DNA of 64,000 nucleotides from Sarcocystis neurona (taxonomy: Eukaryota; Apicomplexa; Conoidasida; Eucoccidiorida; Sarcocystidae), in NCBI GenBank assembly GCA_000727475.1, contig KL647294.1:3369452-3433451 (forward strand), read 5' to 3'. Below are positions 23,649-35,013 of this stretch, in pieces; the first letter of the stretch is position 1; each line of letters opens with the position of its first letter. Position numbers and translations under genes: made by a program. Under the pieces are notes generated by a model. The model searched no databases. It had not been told where the DNA came from and was given only the letters and a program-made list of their open reading frames with translations.

Positions 23649-24555
23649 TTATATATAAATGGAAGTGCAGTGCTCGTACTTATGTGGGCATTTGACAAAG
23701 AGAGACAAGTGCAAAAGAAGATATGTCGTACCGCCGACCGCTAAGTAGAGCTCCTGCCCGGTCTGGAGAAGCAGCGCGACGCCCTCGGCGAGATCACGAA
23801 GCCACCACACAGCACCGGGACCTTTTTCTTCTTCTTTTATTACTCCGCTGTGTTCTCTCCTTGTTGCTAGTGCTGTTAGGCTACAGCTGCTATTAACTTC
23901 CTCCCGCTGCCGCTGCCGGTGCTGCTGCCGGTGCTGCTGCGTCTCTCCACACTGCGTGTCATTCCACAGCAAGACAGGCCCGCTGCTGTTTTCCTGCTCA
24001 CCGCTGCTGCTACTATCGCTACTGTCTGACTTGCTGCTGATGCTGCTGTTCTTCTGCGCGCTGCTGCTCCTGCTGCCCAGCTTGCTGCTGCTGCTGTACA
24101 GCTTGCTGCTGCTCTGGCGACGCGGGGTGTTGTCGGCTGCGCCGCTGCAGCCGTACGCAGACACGCCCCCCCCCGAAGCACTGGCAGCGGCAGGACCCGC
24201 GGCACACTGGCTCCGATGCAGCAGCAGCAGCAAGCAGCGCGTCCAGCGGCAGGGAGACAGCACGCGAAGGAGCACCCGCGCAAGAGCCGCTGCAGCTGCT
24301 GCGGTACGACTGCCTCCTCCTTCCCCTCTGCTGCTGCGGCTACGTCGGCGACCGCGGCTGCCCTTCCCATCCTCTTTCGCCGCTGAAGAAGAAGCCGAGC
24401 GGCTGCTACTGCTGCTGCGAAAGCTGCTGCTGTTGCTGCTGAAGCTGCTGCTGCCGCTGGTTGAGCGTTCAATCTTATACCACATTCCACCGGCAGCAAA
24501 AAGTGGCACGTTCCAGTCAACCTGACCAGTTCGCAGCGCCAAGGCATCCACTAGG
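23649..24555 (-). CDS. Exon of unknown minus-strand gene, Ser/Gln-rich, weak Mon2/Sec7-like motif
   Basis: On the minus strand a likely acceptor (GGTTCCTTGCAG) is followed by a segment that reads as real protein (ALALRTGQVDWNVPLFAAGG, then MWYKIER). A long poly-Ser, Arg/Gly, Ala and Gln region comes next, then AVWWLRDLAEGVALLLQTGQ and ELYLAVGG. The coding part probably ends at a GGCG|GTACGA donor near 23736. The frame itself stays open to 23649. Inference: the pattern D-x-N-x-x-L-x-A-x-G-x-x-W-x-I resembles the helical repeat found in Mon2 and the Sec7-family large Arf exchange factors, which act at the Golgi and endosomes. This rests on about 25 residues and is a hint, not an assignment. CAG polarity (CTG on plus) supports minus-strand coding. 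No partner exon was identified. Confidence 0.45.
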
Positions 24556-24566
24556 CTGCAAGGAAC

Positions 24567-24696
24567 CACGCCACAGCAAAAGAGGGCCTACCCTCGTCAA
24601 GTATATAATTATATTATACACAGGAAAGGGTAACACGCCACAGCAAGAGAGGGCCTATCCTCTCCAAGTATATAACTATATTACAGACATTAATAT
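24567..24696. repeat. 67-bp tandem duplication
   Basis: The unit starting CACGCCACAGCAA and running through GAGGGCCTA to AAGTATATAA occurs at 24567 and again at 24634 with few differences. The first copy lies immediately upstream of the proposed minus-strand acceptor. Confidence 0.8.
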
Positions 24697-25210
24697 ACAT
24701 GCATATATGTGGGCATATGCGTAAAGCGAACCAACAAGCTCTGTACATAGGTATATTGATATGTGCACGCACTGCCTACAATACGCTTATACATATACAC
24801 AAATAGAGTGATACAAACACATCTAGAAACGTCTTGGTAAAACGTATGCCACAACATATATATATATATATATGTACATGTATATAGAGAGAGGTGTATA
24901 CACACGTGCATGTGTTTACACATATATGTTGACACACACACACGTATTTGATTCCTACGCACACGTCTACACTGCTGACCGAATGTACGTATGTGTACAG
25001 GTATATAAAAGCAGAAGTGTTTACACAAAAAAGTAAAAAATCGGGTATATTCTCGTGAACACAAAAATTCGTATCTATCTCTCTACATATGTGTATATAC
25101 ATGTGTATATATATATAAATATAAAATACACGTGTACACCTCACAAGTGTCGCCAGCGGTCCCGCGCCAAAAGCAGGGTCACACACACATACACAGAGGC
25201 ACACACACGT
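24697..25210. repeat. TA/TGTATA microsatellite
   Basis: Low-complexity sequence including a (TA)n run at about 24856-24873. No coding signal. Confidence 0.7.
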
Positions 25211-25520
25211 ATATTTGTTGGTGTTGCAAGCTGCTGGTGCTCTGTTCACCACAAGCATGTCTAAAACCGTTGCTGCTGCTCAGTCCTGCTGCTACTGGTG
25301 GAGGAGATGGTCCTGCTGCTGCTGCACTGGTGCTGGTGCTGGTGGTCCTGCTGCTGCTGTTCAGTCACACGTGGGTCAAGAGCCAACGCGAGAAGTGTTT
25401 CTGCCGCTTAAAAAAGAGAAATAGTTATCGTAGCCCGCCGCAAGTGCTGCTGCTGCTGCGGATGACTCACTCTTTCTGAGTAGCCTGGCGCAGCGTCCCC
25501 CGGTCGTTGACGCCTGAGCA
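25210..25520 (+). other. CTG-rich island, possibly exonic
   Basis: Plus frames contain short protein-like stretches: PTREVFLPLKKEK in one frame, and DDSLFLSSLAQRPPVVDA followed by TGA in another. They are not in the same frame, and no small intron could be placed between them. Left as a possible fragment of an unrecognised gene. Confidence 0.25.
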
Positions 25521-25696
25521 GCACCAGCAGCCCATCACCAACACCCACGCTACAGCGCATCACTCCTACCACACACAAGATACAGAGACGGGAATACTTG
25601 TGTACGTAGGTCTATATATACATATATATATATACACATTCGTACAAGCGTATACATCTGCTACCTACACATAAATTCACGGACACGTGTAGACGT

Positions 25697-25732
<36 letters not shown>

Positions 25733-25790
25733 GTCTGAGCAGCATCAACAGCCCATCATCCAAACGCGTGCAACAGCGCATCACTCCTTC
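25519..25790. repeat. Dispersed duplicate pair flanking a TA microsatellite
   Basis: The segment beginning CTGAGCAGCACCAGCAGCCCAT near 25513 recurs with substitutions near 25735 (CTGAGCAGCATCAACAGCCC), and both continue into a stretch ending GCGCATCACTCCT. A (TA)n tract of about 30 bases (25700-25730) separates them. Confidence 0.75.
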
Positions 25791-27000
25791 GCAGATGCAG
25801 ACGTACACATACGTGTGTAGACACGTGTACCTATATGTATATATATGTATGGACTAGCTTACACGTCTATTTACGGATATATATATATATAAATGTATTA
25901 ACCCAGTTGCAAACGTGTGTTCACTTGCGCGGATATACAAATGCAAGCAAGTATACATAAGAAAGAAAACACCGACAAATATGCGTGCCCGTTTGACACC
26001 TGTCCACCTACTAACTTTTCTACGAGAAAAAAGTTGCGGAGGCGACTGGAAAAAGAACTTCCTGCGCGCAGGAAGTGTGTACAATATACTATGTAGCTGC
26101 AGAAACACATATACACCTATATATATATATATATATATAACCGCGTAGCCACAGATACATACAGCAGCACAGACATAAACATGTGTATGTATGCGCGTAT
26201 AGTTACTACGAAAGACTGTGTGTAAACCCACGTGGTGGGGCGCACCGAAGAAATATAAGGAAAGCAGCTATTCACAAAAATTTATTCGACGCTGGTGTCT
26301 ATCTCCACATTTATACACAAATGTCTTCAGTGAACGGGCCAAGAAACATGAGTACACCTACACATATATACACATCCACATATATATATGTGTACACGTA
26401 TAGATGTATAGGCACTTTTTAGTAGAGAAACACGCTGAAGAATAGAGTCCGTAATGTAATTACACGCAAATATATCTCTATATACACGGCTGTATATATG
26501 TAGATTTACACATTTACGTATACATATATGTATATGTATATATTTTTACTTACACACTTATGCGCATTTTCTAATAGAAAGACACCTCGACTCAAGAGAG
26601 TCCGTAGTGTCACTACACCTAAATGTATCTCTATACACATTTGTGTGTGTGTGTGTGTGTACACATATGTATATATATATGCACGTGTACGTATATATAT
26701 ATATATATGCATATATATGTATATGTGTATATTTATGTACTTACAAGCATTTTTTCGTATAAAGAGACGCGGTCTGAGTTGAGTCAGTAATGTCATTACA
26801 CCTACGTATGTATGTATATATAAGTATGTATAGGTATTTCCATAGAGCCAGGCGGGCTGCGGGAGAGATAGCCACATACAACCTGTGTGAAGAGACAGAA
26901 ACATATATATAAAAAGATAAATGGACGGTCGTACTAATTAAAGCTACGCACCTACACACGAAAGAAATGTACGCATCTCTATTTCTTCGTCTGTACACAT
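25600..27000. repeat. TA/TGTATA microsatellite region
   Basis: Alternating TATATA runs and degenerate ACACGTGTA units, with no protein-like frame longer than the repeat shadows. Confidence 0.75.
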
Positions 27001-28067
27001 GCGTATCCTTGCCGTACGAGAGTCGCTACTACAACCGGAGGAGCACCGCAGAGCCAAGAAGACGCTGGAGAGAAAATCAGCAACATATTGTTAGCCACAG
27101 CTCAACAACAGGAATCCACAAATTTAAGGAGAAAGGGCAACAGCTAGATACAGATATGAAGTTCTTCACACATGTTTACCGCGCCTCGCGTGAGGCAGCG
27201 CGCACGCCTGTAGTCATTTGTAAAGAAAGAAATACATCTATGTGTATACAGGCGCTCGTAGCACTGCACACATACGTGTGGCTTCATGCATAGGAATATA
27301 TGTGTAGCTCTCTTCCTGTAGCACCACCTGAACTGATCCAGCACTTCCCACTACTGGCAAAGTACAGAGGTTACTGGGAACTTCAAGTTTCCCGGTCTTC
27401 GTGAAGAGAGCACTCCAGGGAACGCAGCACGAACATGCGGACGAGGATGAGGCGCGGACAGCAGCTACGAGAGCCAGAGATCGAAGACGCAGCAGCTGCA
27501 CCACAGTGTGGTGGAAGAAGAAGCAGCAGGTACAGGGGCTGGGGGAAATGGCAGCAGCCGGAAGAGGGAGGGAGATGTCGCAGCAGCAGGAGCAGCAAGA
27601 GCAGGATAAGATCGCATGCGACAGCAGCAGTAGTGGCAGGCTGAAGCAGCTGGAATAAGTGAGAGCAGCAGCCGGTATTAGCAACTAGCAGCGGTAATCG
27701 CAGCATGTCCCAAGCAACAGCGGCTGCAGCAGCAGCAGCATGAGGGAGCAAGCAACAGCTAGAGGGCGCAGAGGAGGAGAAGGAGGAGGCAACAGCAGCA
27801 GTATGTAAAAGCGAAAAGTCGCAATTACAGCAGCAATACCACCTAGGGAAACCTGACAGCAGCAACAACAGCAATGCGCGTATGGGTATGACGTGTATGT
27901 GTCTGTGTGTGTGTGTGTGTGAGTAGTAGTAAGAGATACGAGCAGCAGCAGTAGGCGAGAGCAAGAAGCAGCAGCAGGAAGTGTGGGGTCCCGAGCAGCA
28001 GCAGCACCTGTGCCTGGCTGCAGCAGAATAAATTACAGCACTCCCATCAAAGTGTCGCATCAGTCAA
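27000..28067. other. Mixed and CAG-rich stretch 3' of the CBM20 gene; may hold later exons
   Basis: From about 27430 to 28060 the plus strand is CAG-rich. A (GT)n run lies at 27901-27921. On minus, 27290-27440 includes a protein-like stretch (FTKTGKLEVPSNLCTLPVVG) that could be a downstream exon of the CBM20 gene, but I cannot define its splice sites. Nothing else is recognised. Confidence 0.4.
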
Positions 28068-31000
28068 TCACAGGACAACCAGCAGCAGCCGCGTGTGGTA
28101 CCGAGGAACAGCAAAATGAAAAAGCAAGAAGCAGCAGCTCTGCTGCAGGACTACGAGGCGGCTGGCCCTGGCACCGCCACCAGCCCGGACGCAGTAGCCA
28201 CAGGCGGGAAGGGCAGCAATATGCAGTCCTGGGGCATGTGCAGGGTCGCAGAAGCAAGCTGCCGCAGAAGCCGCAGTGCAAGGCACAACAGCAGCAGCAG
28301 CCGGAGTTGCCGACTCCCTACCGAACGTATGAGAGATAATCACCGCTGCGTGCGGGATTTTCAGGCGTCTCTCTCCGTAAATGCGCTCCAACTGCCACTC
28401 TGCTTGGCCTCCTCGTTCCTTTCCTCTGCTCCGTCCCTCCTCTCCTTCGCCCTGCTGCAGCTCCCCTTCCTGTTGCTGCTGCTGCGGTCCCTGCTCCTCC
28501 ACACGCTGTCTTCGCCGCTCTTCCTCCTGCTCTTCCTGCTGCTTCTGCTTCTGTCCTCCCACCACCGCGGCGGCGGCGCCTTGGCCACCACTGCAGCTAC
28601 TCTCGTACGCCAGGCTGTCAGCAGCAACTTGAAGCGCCTGAACAGCAGCAACAGCAGAGCTCGCTGCAGCAGCGGCAGGAGTTGAAGACAGTGGGACAGC
28701 AGCAGACGAGGAAGGAGAAGAAGAAGAAGCTGGAGGAGGAAAAGCAGCCAGCTGCGCAAATTTATACTGCACGGCACGCATGCGTCGCGGCAGCAGCACC
28801 GGAGCAGAAACGTAGTAGGGGTACAGAGAAGGGGAAGTCGCAAGCGTCACGCCTTTTCCTGTCTCTCCCCACCATCCCAGCAGCCGGTGATTCCCCACTA
28901 CGTACAAGCTCTTACAGCAGCACTTCCTTCTTCCTCGAATTTCTTCTCCTCCTCCTGCTGTTCTTGCTGTCCCTGCTCCTATTCTTGTTGCGGAGTCTCC
29001 TGCTGCTGCCGGTGCAGCGTCTCCTGCTGCTGCTGCTGCAGAGTCTTCTGCTGCTGCTGCAGCGCCTGCCGGTGCTGGTGCAGCACCTGTTGCTGTTGTT
29101 GCTCGAGAGCCTACTTCTGTTGCAGCAGCACTTTTGACTGTCAGCAGGGCTTCTGTTTCTCCTCCTGTCTTTGATGAGGTTTCCCGGCTGCGTCGTGCTG
29201 CTGCAGCAGCGCTCCTTTTGTTGCCCTCTGTTGCTGTTGTTCCTGCTGCAGGTGCCACTGCATCATTTTTGGCTACTTCCGCAGTGTATCGCTGCTCCCG
29301 CTGTTGGCGCGGCTGCTGCTGTTGCTCCTTCTCCCCCTCCTGCTGCAGCTGTAGGCCTTCGCAGTAGAAGAAGCCTGGATCCAGCAGTAACTTCTCATTT
29401 GCAATTTTTCTGCTGCTCTTATCCGGGACAAGTTCTGCTCTTCTACAAGAAGTTGTCGACATGCGGAAAGACAGTTTTCTTCTGCTGTTTCTGCTCGAGT
29501 GCCTGCTCTTTTTTAAAGACATACTGCTGTGACAGACGCTGCTGCTGTACAGCCCACGGCAGCACACCTGCTGGCACTGCTGGTGCTGGTACTGCTGTTG
29601 CAGCAGCAGCTGCTGCTCTCTGCATGCAGGGCAGAGCTCTGTCTCTCCACGAGCACTAAACACACGGAAAATAACCGGTACCCACGAGGTAGGGGCGCTA
29701 TCCAGCCGCCCGGTAGGCGACTCTGCTGCTGCAGCAGCGACAGCAGCAGGAGAACCGGGAGAAGACGCTTCGACAACAGCAGTGTCGCCAACAGCAGTCC
29801 CGGGATCAACAGCAGCCCCGCCACCAGCAGACGCCAGCGGGCCGTCGGCGGCAGCAGCAGTCGCAGAAATAGAAGCACTTGCTTCTTCAGCAACAGCAGC
29901 TGCGACAGCAGCAGCAACAGCGGCAGATGAAGGGGGGAGGTAGGCGGCCTCTTCGTCAAGCGGAGAAGACCAAGATTCTCTTTCCGTCGAGCTCCTGCTA
30001 TCGCCTGCGACTTTCCGCAGTTCTCCTACGCACGCAATATTCCTGGCCATTACCATTTCAGCCGCTTCTGCTGCTGTTGCTCCCTCTGTTGATCCTGCAG
30101 CCCCTCCTTGTGCTGCAGCTGCTCCTGCTTTATTGCCTGCAGCTCTTTCTCCGGCGCGTCCTTGTCCGTCGTCTCCTGCTGCTGTTACTGTTTCTTCGCT
30201 AGCGACTTGCCCTGCTCCTACCGTCATTGCCCGACGAGCAGAAACGCGTGCTGCTGCTGCCACTGCTGCTCGGGTAGGCGACGCTGCTGCTGCTCCCCAC
30301 TTCTCCTGCGGTTCTCTACCTGCTGCAGCTGCTGCATCTACGACTGTTCGTACGTGTTCTGCGTTGTCTCTTGTTGCCCTTTCCGGTGCTGCTGCTGCTG
30401 CAGAAGTTGTGTCGTCGTCTACTGCTGCTTCGATCGCTGCTGCTTCATCTTCGCCTGCATTAAACACTTCCGTATCTTCCTGCTGATCTGCTGCTGCTGT
30501 TACTGCCCCACACATACCACCGCGGACTGCTGGTTGACCTGTTGCTGCTTCTTTCGTTGGCCATCCGGGTGGGTCTTCGTTTGCTACTTTCTCCTGCCGC
30601 TGCTGCTGCTGCTGTTCCGTCTGCAGAAGCGGCCGCAGCGGCTGTCGTCGCCCATCTCCCCGTCGCCACTGCTGTTGCTGGGAGCAAAGCGTTTGCTGCT
30701 GCTGTTGCTGCAGTTGCTGTTTTTGCTGATGTTCTCTGTGCAGCTGTTGAAACTTGCACCGCTCTTCTCCTCCGGTGGCTTGCGCAGCGTTTTCTCCGTA
30801 TGAGCACGCGGTGTTCCCCTCTCTCTTTCTAACCGCCGCAGGCACGTAGAATTTTGCTGCAGCTGCGTCTCTATTTTCTTCACCAGGCACTGCTGCATCT
30901 GCAGTTGGCGTCTTTGTTGCGCTACCTGCTGTTGCCCTTCCGGTCCGTACGCGTTCTCCTGCTCCTACTGTTGTTGGCTCTGCTGCTGTCGCTGCGACTG

Positions 31001-34000
31001 CGGCTGCACGAACTTCCGCCGCCACAGGAAATGTTGCTGCTGCAGCAGATCCGGCCACTTTTTCAGCAGCACATATATCTCTCGCTGCAGCAGCAGCTCT
31101 GCTTGGTGCTTCTTCAGAAAAAGGAAGCGCACAAGATGCTGCTGCTTCAGCAGCAGAAGCCGCAGAAGAAGAACACGGAGGAGGAGAAGAAGAAGCGGTT
31201 GCTGCGGTACGAGAGAACAGTACTAGAGAGGGTCGCGCTGATGAGGTTGATGATCGACCTGCGGGTACCGGGGTCGAGGAAATTGAAGGAATGTAAGTAG
31301 AAGATGCTGCTGCGGTTGTGTAGTCCGGTGGTGTCTCTTCTCCTGTTGCTGCTGCAACCGACGGTGCTGCTGCTGCTGCAGGAGGGGAAAACAGATGATG
31401 TGAAGGTGTTGCTGCAGAGGAGTGGGAGTCAGCTGCTCCACAAGCGTGCGCAGCCCCCGCTTCACAGGAAGAAAAGGGCCCTGCTGCCGTGGACGTGGAA
31501 GCCGTCCCTTCAGCTGCAGTTGTTGAGGCGGTGGCGCCTGCATGCGGAAAGGCCAATGCTACTGCTGCTGGTGGCTCACAGGCGTGGGCAAGTGCGGAAG
31601 GAGCAGCAGCAGCACTACTAGGCGAGAAGAAGAAAGGACGTCGAACTGCCGCACCAGCACCAGAAAGGGACGAGAACGATGAAGAAGTCGCTCCCGCTGC
31701 TGCGCCGGCCGGCAGCATGCCTGACGCTAAGGCTGTCGTTGCTGCTGCAGTGGGCAGACCTGCTGTTGTTGCTGCGCTGGGAAAGCGTGCTGCTGGAGCT
31801 GCTATTACTTCAATCACGACGTCTGCTGCAGGCGCGGCGGGCAGTGCTCCTGTCGCTGCGGCGTGACAATCTTCTGGAGCTGCTGCTGCTGGTGCTTCAC
31901 GCAGAAATGAATCTGCTGCTGCTGCTGTCACCGCAGAGCGTAGAGCTGCTGGTGCTGCCGCAGTGCCGGGCAGAGGTGCTGCTGCTGCTGCAACGCTGAC
32001 GTCTTGGGATACCCCAGCAGCCGCTTTTTGCCTGCGACGTCGTCGGATGCCACTGCTTCGCGTAGGACCTGCAAAGGAAGCAGCTTCCCTCTCCGCAGCT
32101 TCCGCCTCTGCAGTAGCAGGAGCAGCTGCTCCCGTCGCCATGCAGCAGTCCCAAGCAGTATTTCCCCGTCTAGCAGCAGCACTTTTTGCCAAAGGAAAAG
32201 GAGGGACGGCAGCAGCCATTTGGACAGGAGCAACTGCTGCAGCAGCTTCCCTTGTTGAACGCGCAAGCCCTTCGCCTCGTTTCTCTCTTCGCGCTGGTGC
32301 CGCTGCTGCAGCTGCGACAGCAGAATGCCCACCGGAGCCAGGAACGTAAGAGTGTCCTGCAGCGCCCCGAACAGCAGCAGTTGCAACAGGAGCAGCAGAG
32401 GCAGCATAAGGAGCAGCAGCAGCAGCCCGGGCCATCAGGAAAGCGTCCGCAGGAGCAGCAGCGTGCGCACCAGCCGCACCATCAGCAGCAGCAGCTCCAG
32501 ACGCAGCAGCAGCAGCAGTCCCGTGAGTCGCAGCAGTGCCGTGAGCAGCAAGTGCATGCGGACACATGGCGGCCTCCTTTCCTCTGGAAGAAAAGGAGCA
32601 GGCAGCACCGCCAGCAGCGGACCAGCACGCGCCGACTTTCTGCGCTGCCAGCTGCCGAAGCCAATGTGTTGCTGCTACATCACTGCTGCTGCTGCTACTG
32701 TTCAAGAGGCGGGAATGCTGCTGCGAGGCGAAGGAGCCAAAAGCAGTCACGTCCGTCCCTCTCAACGGGGATGGCCTCCGCTGCTCCACTACATTTCTTT
32801 CTGCTGCCCGTGCTGCTCCTGCAGCGCTGCCTCTGCTGCTCCTCGAACACTCTCGCTCCTGTTGTCGGGGTCGCTGCTGCTCTTGTACCAGCTGCTGCTG
32901 TTGTGGTTGCCGCTGTTGTCCTTGCTGCTGCTCGTGTTGCTGCTGCTGCTCGTGTTGCTGCTGCTGTTGTTGCTGCTGCTGCTCGTGTTGCTGCTGCTGC
33001 TCGTGTTGCTGCTGCTGTTGTTGCTGCTGCTGCTCGTGTTNNNNNNNNNNNNNNNNNNNNNNNNNNNNNNNNNNNNNNNNNNNNNNNNNNNNNNNNNNNN
33101 NNNNNNNNNNNNNNNNNNNNNNNNNNNNNNNNNNNNNNNNNNNNNNNNNNNNNNNNNNNNNNNNNNNNNNNNNNNNNNNNNNNNNNNNNNNNNNNNNNNN
33201 NNNNNNNNNNNNNNNNNNNNNNNNNNNNNNNNNNNNNNNNNNNNNNNNNNNNNNNNNNNNNNNNNNNNNNNNNNNNNNNNNNNNNNNNNNNNNNNNNNNN
33301 NNNNNNNNNNNNNNNNNNNNNNNNNNNNNNNNNNNNNNNNNNNNNNNNNNNNNNNNNNNNNNNNNNNNNNNNNNNNNNNNNNNNNNNNNNNNNNNNNNNN
33401 NNNNNNNNNNNNNNNNNNNNNNNNNNNNNNNNNNNNNNNNNNNNNNNNNNNNNNNNNNNNNNNNNNNNNNNNNNNNNNNNNNNNNNNNNNNNNNNNNNNN
33501 NNNNNNNNNNNNNNNNNNNNNNNNNNNNNNNNNNNNNNNNNNNNNNNNNNNNNNNNNNNNNNNNNNNNNNNNNNNNNNNNNNNNNNNNNNNNNNNNNNNN
33601 NNNNNNNNNNNNNNNNNNNNNNNNNNNNNNNNNNNNNNNNNNNNNNNNNNNNNNNNNNNNNNNNNNNNNNNNNNNNNNNNNNNNNNNNNNNNNNNNNNNN
33701 NNNNNNNNNNNNNGCTGCTGCTCGTGTTGCTGCTGCTGTTGTTGCTGCTGCTGCTCGTGTTGCTGCTGCTGCTCGTGTTGCTGCTGCTGTTGTTGCTGCT
33801 GCGTGGGGAGAACAGATGCGGTGGCAAGCCGCCCTGCACGTGCTCCGTAGGGTCGTGGCTGTTGCTCTGCATGGGGCGTCGTTTCTGCTCGCCTATCGCT
33901 GCTGTTGAAGCCCTGCAGCGGCTGCTGCTGCTGCAGGGGTAGCGGGAGACGACTGCTGTTCATCCGCGCTCTCACAACCGAGGCGAAGGGGTGCTGTGCT

Positions 34001-34402
34001 GCAGAAAAGATAGGGGAAGAGAAAAACGAAAGCGAGGGAGACAAAGAAGTCGAGACAAAGCTGGCGTCGCTGCCTCGGCGATGGGGGTCAACGGCAGCAG
34101 GAGTCGCTGCTGCCTCTTCTTCTTCGAGCTCCTCCTGCTGCTGCTCCTGCCGTGTCCACTGGTGTGGAGGTGCTTGTTCCTCCGTCGGGCCGGTGCTGCC
34201 GCGCCTCCTGTACCGCAGCTTGTCTTCTCTGCTGCTGCTGCTGTGTTGCCTTCCCGTCGTCCTTCCTCTTCTCCTCCGCCTCCTTCTCCTTCGCAGTCCG
34301 AAGTCTCGACTCTGCGGGCAGGTACTGCTGCTGCATCCCCACTCCGTCTCGTCCCCCCGCCGTCCCCCACTGCTGCTGCTGCTTCTGCTGCTGCTGCTGC
34401 TC

Positions 34403-34433
<31 letters not shown>

Positions 34434-35013
34434 TCCTGCTGCTGCTGCTTCTGCCGCTGCTAACAGGCCAGGCGGCCTGCTGCTGCGGCTGCGCTGCTGC
34501 ACCGGTAAATGCGGCAGCTGCTGCTTTTTCGGCCACGCTCATGCCGGTGCAGCACGATCGAGGAGAGAAAAAAGAGAGAGACTGCGCCGCTGCTGAAGAA
34601 GCGCAAGAGCTTACATTGCTGCTGCTACTGCTGCTGCTGCTCTTCCTTCTTCTCCTTCTCATACTGCCGCTTCTGTTGCTGCGGTTTCCGCCGATCCTGC
34701 CGCTGCTGCTGCCTCTTTGCCAAAGACAGCCGCTGGTCTCGCTGGCGCGGCTGCTAAACGGCTCGTTGCTGCGTCGCCCGGGGCTACTGCTGCTGCTGTG
34801 GCTTGAGCTACTCAGTCCATCCCCGTGGCTTCCACTGCTGCTGCTGCCCTTCCAGCGCAACATTTCCTCATCCTCCACCTTCTCTTCTGCTGCTATAAAT
34901 TTCTTTGCTGCTGCTCGTCTACCTTCGCTGTGTTGCCTCTCTTCGTCAGCAGCAGCCTGCTGCTGCTGCTTCGGTCTCCGTCGCATTGCGCTTAGCAAGG
35001 AAAGTACACGCAT
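28068..35013 (-). CDS. Giant low-complexity protein with CBM20 starch-binding domain, interrupted by assembly gap
   Basis: Start ATG at 35013, with an in-frame TAA a few codons upstream on minus. Order: Arg/Ser/Gln-rich N-terminus (433 codons before the gap); a 17-residue HEQ4HEQ9 repeat array running into the N gap; then about 1650 codons rich in Ala, Thr, Ser and Gln. Near the end comes a CBM20 domain: VPVIFRV (29661-29681), SLYVVGNHRLLGWW (about 28911-28870), YPYYVSAPVLLP, AVQYKFAQL (about 28775-28750) and, after a Gln/Glu-rich insertion, AEWQLERIYGERRLKIP (about 28405-28355). Known: CBM20 binds starch, and in apicomplexans it occurs on laforin-type phosphatases and glucan water dikinases that act on amylopectin. 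No catalytic domain is visible. A probable donor, CGTTCG|GTAGGG, at 28322 suggests the coding sequence continues in further exons downstream, so the TAG-side end at 28068 may be intronic. The frame differs by one base across the gap as drawn. Confidence 0.72.
28322..29690 (-). other. CBM20 starch-binding domain, split by two insertions
   Basis: Strand 1 (VPVIFRVFSARGE) is separated by about 235 residues from the SLYVVGNHRLLGWW segment. Then follow GVTLATSPSLYPYYV, LLPRRMRAVQYKF, about 110 Ala/Gln/Glu-rich residues, and the closing EWQLERIYGERRLKIPHAAV. The order matches the CBM20 pattern of FRV, VGN..LG.W, YP.W...V.LP, V.YKF, WE...NR...P. The first insertion may be an unannotated intron, but I found no clean donor. 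The second encodes QKQKQQEEQEEE-type sequence and looks like a true repeat insertion. Confidence 0.8.
32922..33801 (-). repeat. 51-bp coding minisatellite (HEQQQQHEQQQQQQQQQ) spanning the gap
   Basis: On plus the unit is CTCGTG, TTGCTGCTGCTG, CTCGTG, then TTGCTGCTGCTGTTGTTGCTGCTGCTG, totalling 51 bp. On minus this reads HE plus four Gln, then HE plus nine Gln. About 2.3 units lie left of the gap and about 1.6 right of it. The gap presumably reflects collapse of this array during assembly. Confidence 0.93.
33041..33713. other. Assembly gap (673 N)
   Basis: A run of N inside the HEQ minisatellite. The drawn length leaves the coding frames on its two sides out of register by one base, so a true length divisible by three is expected if the gene is intact. 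Confidence 0.99.

Noticed and set aside
32186..33942. Long plus-strand frames of Cys, Leu or Val/Ala across the assembly gap
   Set aside because: These are antisense shadows of the CAG-encoded poly-Gln/Ala minus gene and include the N run.
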